Source: Arthrobacter sp. KBS0702
GTDB taxonomy: Bacteria; Actinomycetota; Actinomycetes; Actinomycetales; Micrococcaceae
DNA length: 64,000 nt
NCBI RefSeq assembly: GCF_005937985.2
Contig: NZ_CP042172.1
Location: 2,914,001-2,978,000 of the forward strand
Direction: 5' to 3'
The translations under genes and the position numbers were made by a program. Below are positions 35,170-43,459 of the stretch, one piece after another (the first letter of the stretch is position 1; each line of letters begins with the position of its first letter). The notes under the pieces were generated by a model. The model worked only from the letters and a program-made list of their open reading frames with translations, searched no databases and was not told the DNA's origin.

Positions 35170-35876
35170 AGGTGTAGTCCGCATTCTGTCTTGTCGGTTC
35201 CTGCCCAGCGTCCGGCGCGAGGGTCGTCGCCGGGCGCGACCTTGCGGGTGCAGGGCTGGCAGCCTATGGACGGGTAGCCCTGTGAAAGCAGCGGGTTGAC
35301 GGGCAGGAGGTTGTCGTCGGAGTACTGGACCAGCTGGTCGAAGCTCCAGGCCGCCACCGGGTTCACCTTGACCAGGCCGTTGGCTTCGTCCCAGGTGACC
35401 AGCGGCGTGTTGGTGCGGGTGGGCGCCTCGTCGCGGCGGACGCCGGTGAACCAGAGCTCGTAGCCGGCGAGGGTGCGGCGCAGCGGGGCGACCTTGCGCA
35501 GGGCGCAGCACTGCCCGGGGTCGCGGGCGAAGAGGTCCTTGCCCAGAAGCCGATCCTGCTGTTCCACGGTATTCTCCGGCAGCACGTCGACGACGTTGAC
35601 CCGGAGGCTGGCCGCGACCTCGGTGCGCGTGGCGTGGGTTTCCGGGAAGTGGTAGCCGGTTTCGAGGAAGAGCACGTCGACGCCGGGGAGTTGGTCGGCG
35701 ACGAGTGCGGGCAGGACCGCGTCGGCCATGGAGCAGGCCACGGCGACGGCGGGGAGCTCGAAGTTGCGCGCCACCCAGGCGATGACCTCGCGCGCCGGGG
35801 CGTCCCAGCCGAGCTCGGCCGCGCCGGCCTCGGCGATTGCCTGAAGCTCGTCGCGGGTGCGGAGTGCAACGCTCAC
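35166..35876 (-). CDS. cysH: Adenylylsulfate (APS) reductase
   Basis: 236 aa. Paired cysteines QCCAL and GCQPC mark the 4Fe-4S cluster of the APS-specific class, and the catalytic Cys is in the C-terminal ECGLHL. It reduces APS to sulfite and AMP with thioredoxin. It starts with GTG that overlaps the sir stop (GTGA) and its stop overlaps cysD, so the sir-cysH-cysD-cysN operon is translationally coupled. Confidence 0.94.
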   Translation of the reverse strand: MSVALRTRDELQAIAEAGAAELGWDAPAREVIAWVARNFELPAVAVACSMADAVLPALVADQLPGVDVLFLETGYHFPETHATRTEVAASLRVNVVDVLPENTVEQQDRLLGKDLFARDPGQCCALRKVAPLRRTLAGYELWFTGVRRDEAPTRTNTPLVTWDEANGLVKVNPVAAWSFDQLVQYSDDNLLPVNPLLSQGYPSIGCQPCTRKVAPGDDPRAGRWAGTDKTECGLHL

Positions 35877-37618
35877 TGCAGGTCCCCCTCATCGGCGGCG
35901 AAGGCCCATTCGGCGAAGCTCTGGTCCTCGGTGTGGTCCGCCACGTATTTCCGCACCACCCGCTCCACGTAGTCGGGCAGCTCCTCGGCCGTGACCTTGA
36001 GGCCGCGGACGGTGCGGCCGAGGCCTGCCTCCTCGCGGCTCTCGGATGCCAGCCCGCCGCCAAGGTGCACCTGGAAACCCGGCGTGGGGTCGCCGTCGGG
36101 CGTGGGCAGCATCATGCCCTTGAGGCCGATGTCCGCGGTCTGGATCCGGGCGCAGGAGTTGGGGCAGCCGTTGATGTGCAGCGAGAGCGCCTGCGGGAGC
36201 TGGCGGGACTCGACCAGGTCGGCGAGGCGGCGTTCCAGCTCGGCGACGGCCGTGGCGGCCGTGACCTTGGTTTCCACGATCGCCAGCTTGCAGAATTCGA
36301 TGCCGGTGCAAGCGATGGTGCCGCGGCGGAACACGGACGGCCGGGCGGACAGGCCCAGGGCGTCGAGTTCTGCGACGAGCGGTTCCACCTCGTCCTTGGG
36401 CACGTCGAGGACCACGAGCTTCTGGTGCGGGGTGGTGCGCAGCCGCCGCGAGCCCCGGGCCTCCAGAGTGTCCGCGAGCTTGACCAGCTGGCTGCCGGAG
36501 AGCCGGCCGGCCAGCGGGGTGGCACCGATGAAGAACTTTCCGTCCTTCTGTTCGTGCACGCCAATGTGGTCGCCAGGGGTGGCGGGCTTGGGCGCCGCGG
36601 GGCCGTCGTCGAGCTGGTAGCCGAGGTATTCGTCCTCAAGGACCCGGCGGAACTTCTCCGGCCCCCAATCGGCCAGCAGGAACTTCAGCCGGGCCTTCGT
36701 GCGCATGCGCCGGTAGCCGTAGTCGCGGAAGATGCTGGTGACGCCGAGCCAGACGTCGGCGGCCTGGTCCGGACGGACAAAGGCGCCGAGGCGCTTGCCC
36801 AGCATCGGGTTGGTGGAGAGCGCGCCGCCGACCCAGAGGTCGTAGCCGGCGCCGAGCTCGGGATGGACCAGGCCCACCAGGGCGACGTCGTTGATCTCGT
36901 GGACCACATCCTGGCTGGGGTGGCCGGTGATGGCGGTCTTGAATTTGCGCGGCAGGTTGGCCAGTTCCGGGTCGCCGATGAAGCGTTCGGCGAGCTCATG
37001 GATCAGTGGTGTGGGGTCGATGATCTCGTCCTTGGCGATGCCGGCGACCGGGGAGCCGAGGATGACGCGGGGCACGTCGCCGCAGGCCTCGGTGGTGGAC
37101 AGGTCCACGGCTTCGAGGCGGCGCCAGATTTCGGGCACGTCCTCGACCCGGATCCAGTGCAGCTGGATGTTCTGCCGGTCGGTGAGGTCGGCTGAGTCGC
37201 GGGCGAAGTCCACGGAGATCTGCCCGATGACGCGCAGCTGCTCGGTGCTGAGGGCGCCGCCGTCGATCCGGACCCGGAGCATGAAGTATTTGTCTTCGAG
37301 CTCGTGCGGCTCCAGGGTGGCGGTCTTGCCGCCGTCGATCCCGGGCTTGCGCTGGGTGTACAGGCCCCACCAGCGGAAGCGGCCGTGCAGGTCGGTGCCG
37401 TCGATCGAGTCGAAGCCGTGCTTGGAGTAGACCGATTCGATACGCTCGCGCACGTTCAGGCCGTTGTCTTCCTGTTTCCAGGTTTCGTTGGCGTTCAGCG
37501 GGGCGGTGCCGTCCACCTTCCACTGCCCGTGCGGCTTGGCCGCGGGGCGGGCGGGTCGTTTGGCGCGGCCTGCGGCAGCCTGGTCCGGGGACGCTCCGGC
37601 TAGAGCTGTATCAGTCAT
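35873..37618 (-). CDS. sir: Ferredoxin-dependent sulfite (or nitrite) reductase
   Basis: 581 aa, the SirA/NirA class. The siroheme/4Fe-4S cysteines lie in CTGIEFCK and NGCPNSCA, and there are two ferrite-reductase-like halves. It reduces sulfite to sulfide with six ferredoxin electrons. The operon context with cysH, cysD and cysN favours sulfite over nitrite. The N-terminus is Ala/Lys-rich for about 30 residues. ATG 37618 lies 6 nt after a TACAGT -10, so the mRNA is probably leaderless. Confidence 0.92.
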   Translation of the reverse strand: MTDTALAGASPDQAAAGRAKRPARPAAKPHGQWKVDGTAPLNANETWKQEDNGLNVRERIESVYSKHGFDSIDGTDLHGRFRWWGLYTQRKPGIDGGKTATLEPHELEDKYFMLRVRIDGGALSTEQLRVIGQISVDFARDSADLTDRQNIQLHWIRVEDVPEIWRRLEAVDLSTTEACGDVPRVILGSPVAGIAKDEIIDPTPLIHELAERFIGDPELANLPRKFKTAITGHPSQDVVHEINDVALVGLVHPELGAGYDLWVGGALSTNPMLGKRLGAFVRPDQAADVWLGVTSIFRDYGYRRMRTKARLKFLLADWGPEKFRRVLEDEYLGYQLDDGPAAPKPATPGDHIGVHEQKDGKFFIGATPLAGRLSGSQLVKLADTLEARGSRRLRTTPHQKLVVLDVPKDEVEPLVAELDALGLSARPSVFRRGTIACTGIEFCKLAIVETKVTAATAVAELERRLADLVESRQLPQALSLHINGCPNSCARIQTADIGLKGMMLPTPDGDPTPGFQVHLGGGLASESREEAGLGRTVRGLKVTAEELPDYVERVVRKYVADHTEDQSFAEWAFAADEGDLQ

Positions 37619-37676
37619 GGATCGACTGTAGGAGCGCCCGTAACGGCGTCACAATGGTTCAGAAACGCGGGGTCAC
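37618..37676 (-). promoter_or_regulatory. Sulfur-type leaderless promoter of sir-cysHDN
   Basis: Read on the minus strand: GTGACCCCG, one base, GTTTCTG, one base, ACCATTG, ending 33 nt before the sir ATG. TTGTGA (-35), an 18-nt spacer, TACAGT (-10) and 6 nt to the ATG follow. The geometry equals that of the promoters at 26.9 and 31.2 kb. Confidence 0.78.
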
Positions 37677-37692
37677 CTAGGGCAACAATTCG

Positions 37693-38430
37693 TCATGAAC
37701 CGCTGCCGGCGACGGCCGCGTCAAAGCGCGCCAAAGCGATCTCGGCAAGCACCGGGGAAGGCAGCAGGGGCGCGGTGACCAGGTCCGCACCGGCCTTGGC
37801 GAGCTGGTCGTGGAAGAAGCCAGGTGCCAGCAGGTAGGACGCGATCACCACCCGGCCGCCGAGGTCCACGGCCCCGGCCGAGAGGCCCGCGCCGGCACCC
37901 CCGGCGGCCTCCTCACGCAGCATGGCCACCGCCTCGGGCACCGAGGGCGACGCCGAGGCGCCGTAGGCGGCCACGATCCGGTTCGAGCGGAGGGCCCTCA
38001 GCTGCCCGGCGAGCTCCTCCACGTTGTCCGCCGCGGTGGGGTCCGAGGAGCCGGCGGCGGCGAGGATGACGGCGTCGTTGTCGGTCACCCCGGCCTCGCG
38101 CAGCCGCTGGTCCAGCAGGGCCGCGAGCCGCGGGTCCGGGCCCAGCGGCGCGGCGGCAAGGGTGTCCGGCCGGCTCTTCACGGCCCGGGCGATGTCCACC
38201 TTGACGTGGTAGCCCACGCTCAGCAGCAGCGGAACGACGACGGCGGATTCCCCGGCCGGCAGCCCCGCCACGACAGCGGGCAGGTCGGGGTCCTGCACGT
38301 CGACGTAGGCCTCGCGGACGTCGAGCCCGGGACGCAGCGCGGCGATCCCGGCCCGCAGGGCGTTGACCTCCGCCGCGCCGTCGGGGCTGGAGGTGCCGTG
38401 GGCGCAGGCGATCAGGATGGGGCTATTCAT
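37693..38430 (-). CDS. Sirohydrochlorin chelatase (CbiX/SirB type)
   Basis: 245 aa with two CbiX-like halves. The first carries ACAHGTSSPDG and GYHVKVDIARAV, whose His residues bind the metal. It inserts iron (siroheme) or cobalt; beside sulfite reductase an iron role is likely. It lies 74 bp upstream of sir on the same strand, but sir has its own promoter between. It is divergent from the TRIC-like gene, 61 bp away. Confidence 0.88.
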   Translation of the reverse strand: MNSPILIACAHGTSSPDGAAEVNALRAGIAALRPGLDVREAYVDVQDPDLPAVVAGLPAGESAVVVPLLLSVGYHVKVDIARAVKSRPDTLAAAPLGPDPRLAALLDQRLREAGVTDNDAVILAAAGSSDPTAADNVEELAGQLRALRSNRIVAAYGASASPSVPEAVAMLREEAAGGAGAGLSAGAVDLGGRVVIASYLLAPGFFHDQLAKAGADLVTAPLLPSPVLAEIALARFDAAVAGSGS

Positions 38431-38491
38431 AGCCGTTAGCGTAACCTTGGAGCCGCCCTATCCGCCGCCCTGCTACCAACCGGGACGCCCC

Positions 38492-39166
38492 ATGACTTTC
38501 TCCTTTAGCCTCGTGATGGTCTGGCTGGACCTGGCGGGCGTCTTCTTCTTCGCCGTCTCCGGTTCGCTGCTCGCGGCGCGCAAGCAGTTCGACATTGTCG
38601 GTTCCCTCCTGCTGGCCTCGGTGGTGAGCCTGGGCGGCGGTGTCATCCGCGACATCATCATCAACACGGGGCCGCCGGCAGCCTTTACCAACCCGGCGTA
38701 CCTCGCTCCCCCGCTGCTGGCCATGGTCCTGGTGTACTTCCTGTTTTCCAGCGTCCAGCGCTTCACGTCCCTGCTGATCCTGTTCGACGCCGGCGGTCTG
38801 GCCTTGTTCTGCATCACGGGCAGCCTGAAAGCCCTCGCCGCGGGCATGCACCCGGTGGCAGCGGTGCTCCTGGGGGTCACGACGGCGGTGGGCGGCGGGC
38901 TGCTGAGGGACATCACCGCGAACGAGGTCCCGCAACTCTTCGACCCCAAGGACATCTACGCCCTGCCGGCGTTTGCGGGGGCCGCGCTGACCGTGACGCT
39001 GTCCGTCACCGGGGTGTTTACCGCCCTGACGGCAAGCGCCGTGGCCGCCGTGGTCTTCGCCTTCCGCGTCACCGCCTGGCGGCGCCACTGGTACGTGCCG
39101 CTGGCCGTCCGAGGCTGGCACCGCCTGGGTCTGGACAAGGCCGAAAAGGGCCCCGGGATTAGCTAG
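38492..39166 (+). CDS. TRIC cation channel family (UPF0126) membrane protein
   Basis: 224 aa from ATG 38492; the frame extends upstream into the divergent gene region. Seven hydrophobic segments form two repeats, each with a glycine-rich turn (SLGGGVIRDIIIN and AVGGGLLRDITANEVP), which is the signature of the family. Bacterial members are monovalent-cation channels of unclear purpose. The tail after the last segment is basic. Confidence 0.87.
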   Translation: MTFSFSLVMVWLDLAGVFFFAVSGSLLAARKQFDIVGSLLLASVVSLGGGVIRDIIINTGPPAAFTNPAYLAPPLLAMVLVYFLFSSVQRFTSLLILFDAGGLALFCITGSLKALAAGMHPVAAVLLGVTTAVGGGLLRDITANEVPQLFDPKDIYALPAFAGAALTVTLSVTGVFTALTASAVAAVVFAFRVTAWRRHWYVPLAVRGWHRLGLDKAEKGPGIS

Positions 39167-39176
39167 GATAAGAAGC

Positions 39177-39605
39177 ATGACTGACATGTTCCTCGAGAAG
39201 TTCCGCGCGCTTGTTCCGAAGTATCTCGAGGACGAATGGCAGGAAGAGGACGGGCTGCCGGAGGACGAGCTGGACGCGGCCCTCGCCGAGCACCAGTTCC
39301 AGGTCCCGCTGGTCCTGCGCGAGTTCTACCTGGCCCTCGGCGGCTGCGAGGACCTGATGGAGGCCTACCACTACTTCTGGGACCCCGAAGAACTCGAAGT
39401 CGACGACGAAGGCTTCCTGATGTTCCTTGAGGACGAGGAAGAACAGTTCACCTGGGGCTTCCGTGTAGGCGACCTCAGCGTCCCGGACCCGATCGTGTAC
39501 CGCCGCAACAACGCCCGAGGCCAGTGGAAGAGCGAGGAAGGCACCTTCTCCGAGTTCGTCTTCGACATGTTCGAGTGGGCATTCACCGACGAGGACGAGG
39601 ACTAA
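39177..39605 (+). CDS. SMI1/KNR4 (SUKH)-like acidic protein
   Basis: 142 aa, strongly acidic, ending in a run of Glu and Asp. The segments VPLVLREFYLALGG and LEDEEEQFTWGFRV followed by VPDPIVYRR match the SMI1/KNR4 pattern. Related proteins include immunity factors for nuclease toxins, but no toxin gene is adjacent. AGGATAAGAAG lies before the ATG, 10 bp after the channel gene, so the two are co-transcribed. Confidence 0.7.
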   Translation: MTDMFLEKFRALVPKYLEDEWQEEDGLPEDELDAALAEHQFQVPLVLREFYLALGGCEDLMEAYHYFWDPEELEVDDEGFLMFLEDEEEQFTWGFRVGDLSVPDPIVYRRNNARGQWKSEEGTFSEFVFDMFEWAFTDEDED

Positions 39606-39676
39606 GGCCGCTCCGGGCTACGTCGGCCGCTGACTTTCCCCACCTTTGGCCGGGTCTGCCGCAGCTCCTCCGCACG

Positions 39677-39708
39677 TGGGGGCACCGGCCGTCCGGGGGC
39701 ACTTTGCC
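39677..39708. repeat. Degenerate family C arm
   Basis: GGGGGCACTTTGCC at 39695-39708 matches the left arm of family C, and a shorter GGGGGCACC precedes it. No convincing right arm is seen, so this is a decayed or partial copy. It lies between the SUKH-like gene and the AbiEi-DUF559 gene. Confidence 0.4.
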
Positions 39709-39734
39709 ACGGACACGCCGCCGTGATCCGGTCA

Positions 39735-40568
39735 TCACGGCCGGAAGGCGCCCCCGCGCCACAGCGCCAGCACCGTGAGGACTTCGGCCACCATCCTCTC
39801 CGGATGATGCACGACGTCGTCGTAGCCAAACCTGAGCACGAGATAGCCTCCGACGACGGTCGCGTTGTTGCGCCTGCGGTCTTTCTTGACCTGCCGGGAC
39901 TCCAGATGCGCAGCGCCGTCGGTTTCCACGACGAGGCAGCCCTCCACCAAAAAATCCACTTCGCCCACGTCAGGGATCTCGACATGCCTTGACACCTGAA
40001 GTCCGGCCCGGCGGAAGGACCTATTGGTGAGTACTTCCAAGAGGGAATCGGCCCGCGGGATGACCAGGTCCAGCACCGCCCGGGCGCGGGCATTGCGGTT
40101 GCCCGGCAGTTTGCTTCGGAGGAAGGCCAGAGAAATGTCCCCGCGGCCCACAGCACACTGGACCATGACCAAGGCCTCAGTTTCTGGCAGGCAGCGAAGG
40201 GCGTGGATCAGGACATCGGCCAACCCGGCCACAGGGAGCCACGGGTGCCGGGGATGCCGACGACGGCCATGTGCCACGGCCCCCGGCGGGGCAGCGCGGT
40301 GCCCGACACACAGGTGCAGCTTCCGTGCCGGAACCAAGGTCCACAGCCCGTAGCTGGGCGCAGCTGAGACGCAACTGAGAAGTCCGCCGGCCTCCCGGGC
40401 GGCCCTGTAGGCGGTGAATTCCGCCAGCGAGTACTGTCCGCGGCGGACTCTGAGCACCGCGCCGTCGGCAACGGCCCGAGTGATTCGGTGGCGACTGAAT
40501 CCCGCCACGCGAAGGTCGTCCGCGGCGGCCGTTCCTCCGCGGCTGGCAAGGAAGCCAAGAAGATCCAT
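39735..40568 (-). CDS. AbiEi-type antitoxin domain fused to DUF559 (Vsr-like nuclease fold)
   Basis: 277 aa. The N-terminus (DLLGFLASRGGTAAADDLRVAG, then ITRAVADGAVLRVRRGQYS) is an AbiEi-like winged helix. The C-terminus has VDFLVEGCLVVETDGAAHL, Lys-Lys-Asp-Arg and a final strand-helix typical of DUF559, a PD-(D/E)XK endonuclease-like domain related to Vsr. Such fusions are common in Actinobacteria; whether they act in defence, repair or regulation is not known. No separate AbiEii toxin gene adjoins. It is flanked on both sides by family C repeats. Confidence 0.8.
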   Translation of the reverse strand: MDLLGFLASRGGTAAADDLRVAGFSRHRITRAVADGAVLRVRRGQYSLAEFTAYRAAREAGGLLSCVSAAPSYGLWTLVPARKLHLCVGHRAAPPGAVAHGRRRHPRHPWLPVAGLADVLIHALRCLPETEALVMVQCAVGRGDISLAFLRSKLPGNRNARARAVLDLVIPRADSLLEVLTNRSFRRAGLQVSRHVEIPDVGEVDFLVEGCLVVETDGAAHLESRQVKKDRRRNNATVVGGYLVLRFGYDDVVHHPERMVAEVLTVLALWRGGAFRP

Positions 40569-40642
40569 TCCCTAACCTTGCGCGGCGCGGCGGGCTTGTG
40601 TGGTGAGCCGGCGGCCCTATGTGGATATCCAGAAACCGCACC

Positions 40643-40712
40643 GGGGGCACTTTGACACGGACTCGCCGTCGCGACGCTCCGGAGCCACAACACCGCTCCC
40701 CAATGTGCCCCC
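40643..40712. repeat. Intergenic dyad, family C copy 2
   Basis: GGGGGCACTTTG at 40643-40654 faces CAATGTGCCCCC at 40701-40712, with one mismatch, as at 27.0 kb. It lies just upstream of the AbiEi-DUF559 start. Confidence 0.65.
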
Positions 40713-40879
40713 AGCGTGAGGCATGAGGTCGACCGGCGGTGCATCACGCCGCCCCGCGCCGCAGCCCCCGCAAATCCGTGACAATCAATTTACAGAATCG
40801 CTAGACAACGTGACACAACTGTCATAAGCTTATTCATGGGTTCACCAAATGCCTCCGGTGAATCTGATGCGAACGGAGA

Positions 40880-40937
40880 AATGGCCCCGGTTCCGCACAA
40901 CGGACGACTCGTAACGTTGTGAGGAACCGGGGCCATT
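40880..40937. terminator. Terminator hairpin downstream of the menaquinone-synthesis operon
   Basis: The 15-bp stem AATGGCCCCGGTTCC (40880-40894) pairs perfectly with 40923-40937, and an inner CACAAC/GTTGTG stem extends it. It lies 72 bp past the polyprenyl synthase stop on the minus strand. In the plus direction it is followed by CCGCTTT, so it may also end a plus-strand transcript. Confidence 0.75.
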
Positions 40938-41009
40938 CCGCTTTAAATTCAGGCCCGGGCCCGCCGGCGCCGGGTTGCCGGCCGGTACGCCCGGCGGCTC
41001 CGGGAACCG

Positions 41010-42110
41010 CTAGCTGCTGCGGTCCACGACGGCGTGCGCGAAGCTGGTCAGCGAATCCTTGACCACGCCCTCCGGGAGCGGGGCGAGGGCGGCGATGGCT
41101 TCGTCGGCCCAGGCTCGGGCCACCGTCCAGGACTCCGCGGTAACGGGGTGTTCGCGCAGCCCGGCGACGGCGGCCGCGAGGGCCTCGTCCGAGCTGAGGT
41201 CGCCGTCGATCAGCTGCAGGAGGTCGACGGCGGACTGGTCGCCGTCGTCCGCCGCTTTGCGCAGCAGCAGCACGGGCAGCGTGGGCACGCCCTCGCGCAG
41301 GTCGGTGCCTGGCGACTTGCCGGATTTGACCTTGACGCCGGTGACGTCAATGACGTCGTCGGCAAGCTGGAAGGCGACGCCGACCTTCTCGCCGTACTCG
41401 ACCAGCAGCGTCTCGTAGGCCGGATCGGCATTGGCGAAGATCGCGCCGAGCTGGCCGGACGCGGCCACGAGCGAGCCGGTCTTGTCCGCGATCACGGAGA
41501 GGTAGTGCTCCACCGGATCCTCGTCCGGGCGCGGCCCCACGGTCTCGTGCAGCTGGCCGAGGCAGAGCCGCTCGAAGGTGCGGGCCTGGATGCCGAGCGC
41601 GCGGGACCCCAGCTCGGAGACCAGGATGGAGGCCCGGGCGAAGATGAGGTCACCGGTCAGGACGGCAACGGAGTTGCCCCAGACCTCGTGCGCGGTGGGG
41701 GCGCCGCGGCGGAACGGAGCGGAGTCCATCACGTCGTCGTGGTACAGCGTGGCCAGGTGCGTCAGTTCGACGACGACGGCGGCCTGCACCACCGCCGGCA
41801 GCGACGCGTCGCCGAGGTGGGCGCAGAGCAGGGTCAGCAGCGGCCGGATGCGCTTGCCGCCGGCTTCGACCAGGTGGCGCGACGTGGCGTCGGCCAGCGG
41901 GTCCGAGTTGGCGATGGCCTCGCGCAGCTTCTTCTCCACGCGGGCCAGGTTGGTAGTGATGGCCGGGCCGAGTTCGGGGTCCCCCGCGATCGCCGCGAAG
42001 CCGGCCGGCAGCTGGAGCCCGGTGGCAATGGCGGTGGTGTTCAGGTCCGGTTCAGCGCTCGGCAGGCCGTGTCCGGCGTGCGTCCAGCTTTGGTCTGCAG
42101 AGTTGGTCAC
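41010..42110 (-). CDS. Polyprenyl (probably hepta- to nonaprenyl) diphosphate synthase
   Basis: 366 aa, trans-isoprenyl synthase. The first Asp-rich motif is YHDDVMDSA and the second is LADDVIDVTG. It builds the menaquinone side chain by adding isopentenyl units. Start GTG overlaps the upstream reductase stop (GTGA). The first 35 or so residues are extra to the core fold. Gene order menG, reductase, prenyl synthase supports a menaquinone role. Confidence 0.88.
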   Translation of the reverse strand: MTNSADQSWTHAGHGLPSAEPDLNTTAIATGLQLPAGFAAIAGDPELGPAITTNLARVEKKLREAIANSDPLADATSRHLVEAGGKRIRPLLTLLCAHLGDASLPAVVQAAVVVELTHLATLYHDDVMDSAPFRRGAPTAHEVWGNSVAVLTGDLIFARASILVSELGSRALGIQARTFERLCLGQLHETVGPRPDEDPVEHYLSVIADKTGSLVAASGQLGAIFANADPAYETLLVEYGEKVGVAFQLADDVIDVTGVKVKSGKSPGTDLREGVPTLPVLLLRKAADDGDQSAVDLLQLIDGDLSSDEALAAAVAGLREHPVTAESWTVARAWADEAIAALAPLPEGVVKDSLTSFAHAVVDRSS

Positions 42111-43447
42111 GGGTTAACCCTAACTTTTTGTTGCGGAATCCGCGGGGTTGAGTCTGGAACGGGCCGGGTGTTCGAGGTAGCCGGGACGAGTGCTTCGAGG
42201 ACGCGGATCAAGCGGTCCTCGATGCCCTTGGCCGAGGGGTCGGTCAGGTTGGCCAGCAACCGGACGACGAACTTCATCAGCAGCGGGATGGGCATGCCCG
42301 TCCGGAGTGCCAGCTTCATCACGGCCGGCTTGCCGATGACGGCGGCGAACGCGCGACCCAGGGTGAAGTGCGAGCCCCACTGCCCGCGCACATAGTCCGC
42401 GTACCCCGCCAGCCGGGCGTCGGCGTCGGCCGTGCTCCAGCCTGCCGAAGCGGCCCGGGACGAGGCGTCGATGATGAACTCCGCCGCGAAACGGGCGGAC
42501 TCCATGGCATAGGAGATGCCCTCGCCGTTGAACGGGGAGACCATGCCGCCGGCGTCGCCGAGCAGCAACAGCCCGGGCGAGTAGTGCGGGGTGCGGTTGA
42601 AGCCCATCGGCAGCGCCGCGCCGCGGATCTCCCCGGCCTGGTTTTCCGGGGTGAAGCCCCATTCCGCGGGCATGCCGGCGGTCCATTCGCGCAGGACCTG
42701 CTTGTAGTCCAGCTTGCCGAATTCCTTGGAGGAGTTCAGGATGCCCAGGCCCACGTTGGAGGTGCCGTCGCCGACGCCGAACACCCAGCCGTAGCCGGGC
42801 AGCAGCTTGCCGTCCTTACCGGGGAGCTCCAGCCAGCCTTCCATCCACTCGTCGTCGTGCCGCGGGCTGGTGAAGTAGGTCCGCACGGCCACGCCCAGCG
42901 GACGGTCGTCGCGTTTCTGGATGCCCAGCGAGACGGCGGTGCGGGTGGAGTTCCCGTCGGCGGCGAGCACGACGTCGGCGGTGAAGTCCCGGGTTTCGCC
43001 GGTCTTCCGGCCGGCTTCATCGAGCAGCGCGGCGCGGACGCCGGTGACGCGGCCGTCCTCGGAGCGCAGCGCCTCGGTGACGCTGTGGCGTTCCAGCACG
43101 ACGGCGCCGGCGGACTGGGCGTGCCGGGCCAGCTCCTCGTCGAAGCCCAGCCGGGTGCGGATCAGTCCGTACTGCGGGAAGTCGGAGACCTCGGGCCAGG
43201 GCAGTTCGATGGTGCGGCCGCCGGCAATGAGGCGCAGGCCCTTGTTCCGGCGCCAGCCCTCGGCCTCCGGGTGCGGCAGTCCGAGTCTCTGGATTTCCCG
43301 GACCGCGCGCGGGGTGAGCCCGTCGCCGCAGACCTTCTCGCGGGGAAAGCTGGTCTTTTCCAGCACCGTGACGTCGATACCGGCCTGGGCAAGGTAGAAC
43401 GCGGCGGTGGATCCGGCCGGCCCCGCCCCGACGATCAGTACTTTCAC
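42107..43447 (-). CDS. Geranylgeranyl reductase-family FAD protein (menaquinone side-chain reductase-like)
   Basis: 446 aa. FAD motif [17 protein letters not shown] opens the protein, KVCGDGLTPRAV follows, and LLLGDAGGMVSPFNGEGI is the second FAD contact. In Actinobacteria this family includes the enzyme that saturates one isoprene unit of menaquinone; the clustering with menG and a prenyl synthase supports this. It starts with GTG 12 nt after the menG stop. Confidence 0.83.
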   Translation of the reverse strand: MKVLIVGAGPAGSTAAFYLAQAGIDVTVLEKTSFPREKVCGDGLTPRAVREIQRLGLPHPEAEGWRRNKGLRLIAGGRTIELPWPEVSDFPQYGLIRTRLGFDEELARHAQSAGAVVLERHSVTEALRSEDGRVTGVRAALLDEAGRKTGETRDFTADVVLAADGNSTRTAVSLGIQKRDDRPLGVAVRTYFTSPRHDDEWMEGWLELPGKDGKLLPGYGWVFGVGDGTSNVGLGILNSSKEFGKLDYKQVLREWTAGMPAEWGFTPENQAGEIRGAALPMGFNRTPHYSPGLLLLGDAGGMVSPFNGEGISYAMESARFAAEFIIDASSRAASAGWSTADADARLAGYADYVRGQWGSHFTLGRAFAAVIGKPAVMKLALRTGMPIPLLMKFVVRLLANLTDPSAKGIEDRLIRVLEALVPATSNTRPVPDSTPRIPQQKVRVNP

Positions 43448-43459
43448 GGCAGCTGCCAG

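Larger units (their letters stand above)
40569..41009. other. 441-bp intergenic region with family C dyad, AT-rich core and terminator
   Basis: Besides the two features listed separately, the part from about 40770 to 40860 is clearly richer in A and T than the window. A 28-codon ORF on the plus strand (40836-40922) runs into the terminator stem. No tRNA or protein gene of normal size was found. The region could encode a short plus-strand RNA; see the findings. Confidence 0.5.

Noticed and set aside
34033..36063. A single 676-codon frame covering cysD and part of cysH
   Set aside because: Only the part from 35169 onward is CysD. The earlier part runs out of frame through cysH, and the ATGA overlap fixes the cysD start.
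37652..37676. The sir upstream box as a half copy of the family B dyad
   Set aside because: GTGACCCCGCGTT matches the family B arm, but the match to the importer promoter goes on for another dozen bases and has fixed distance to the start codon, so a promoter element explains it better.
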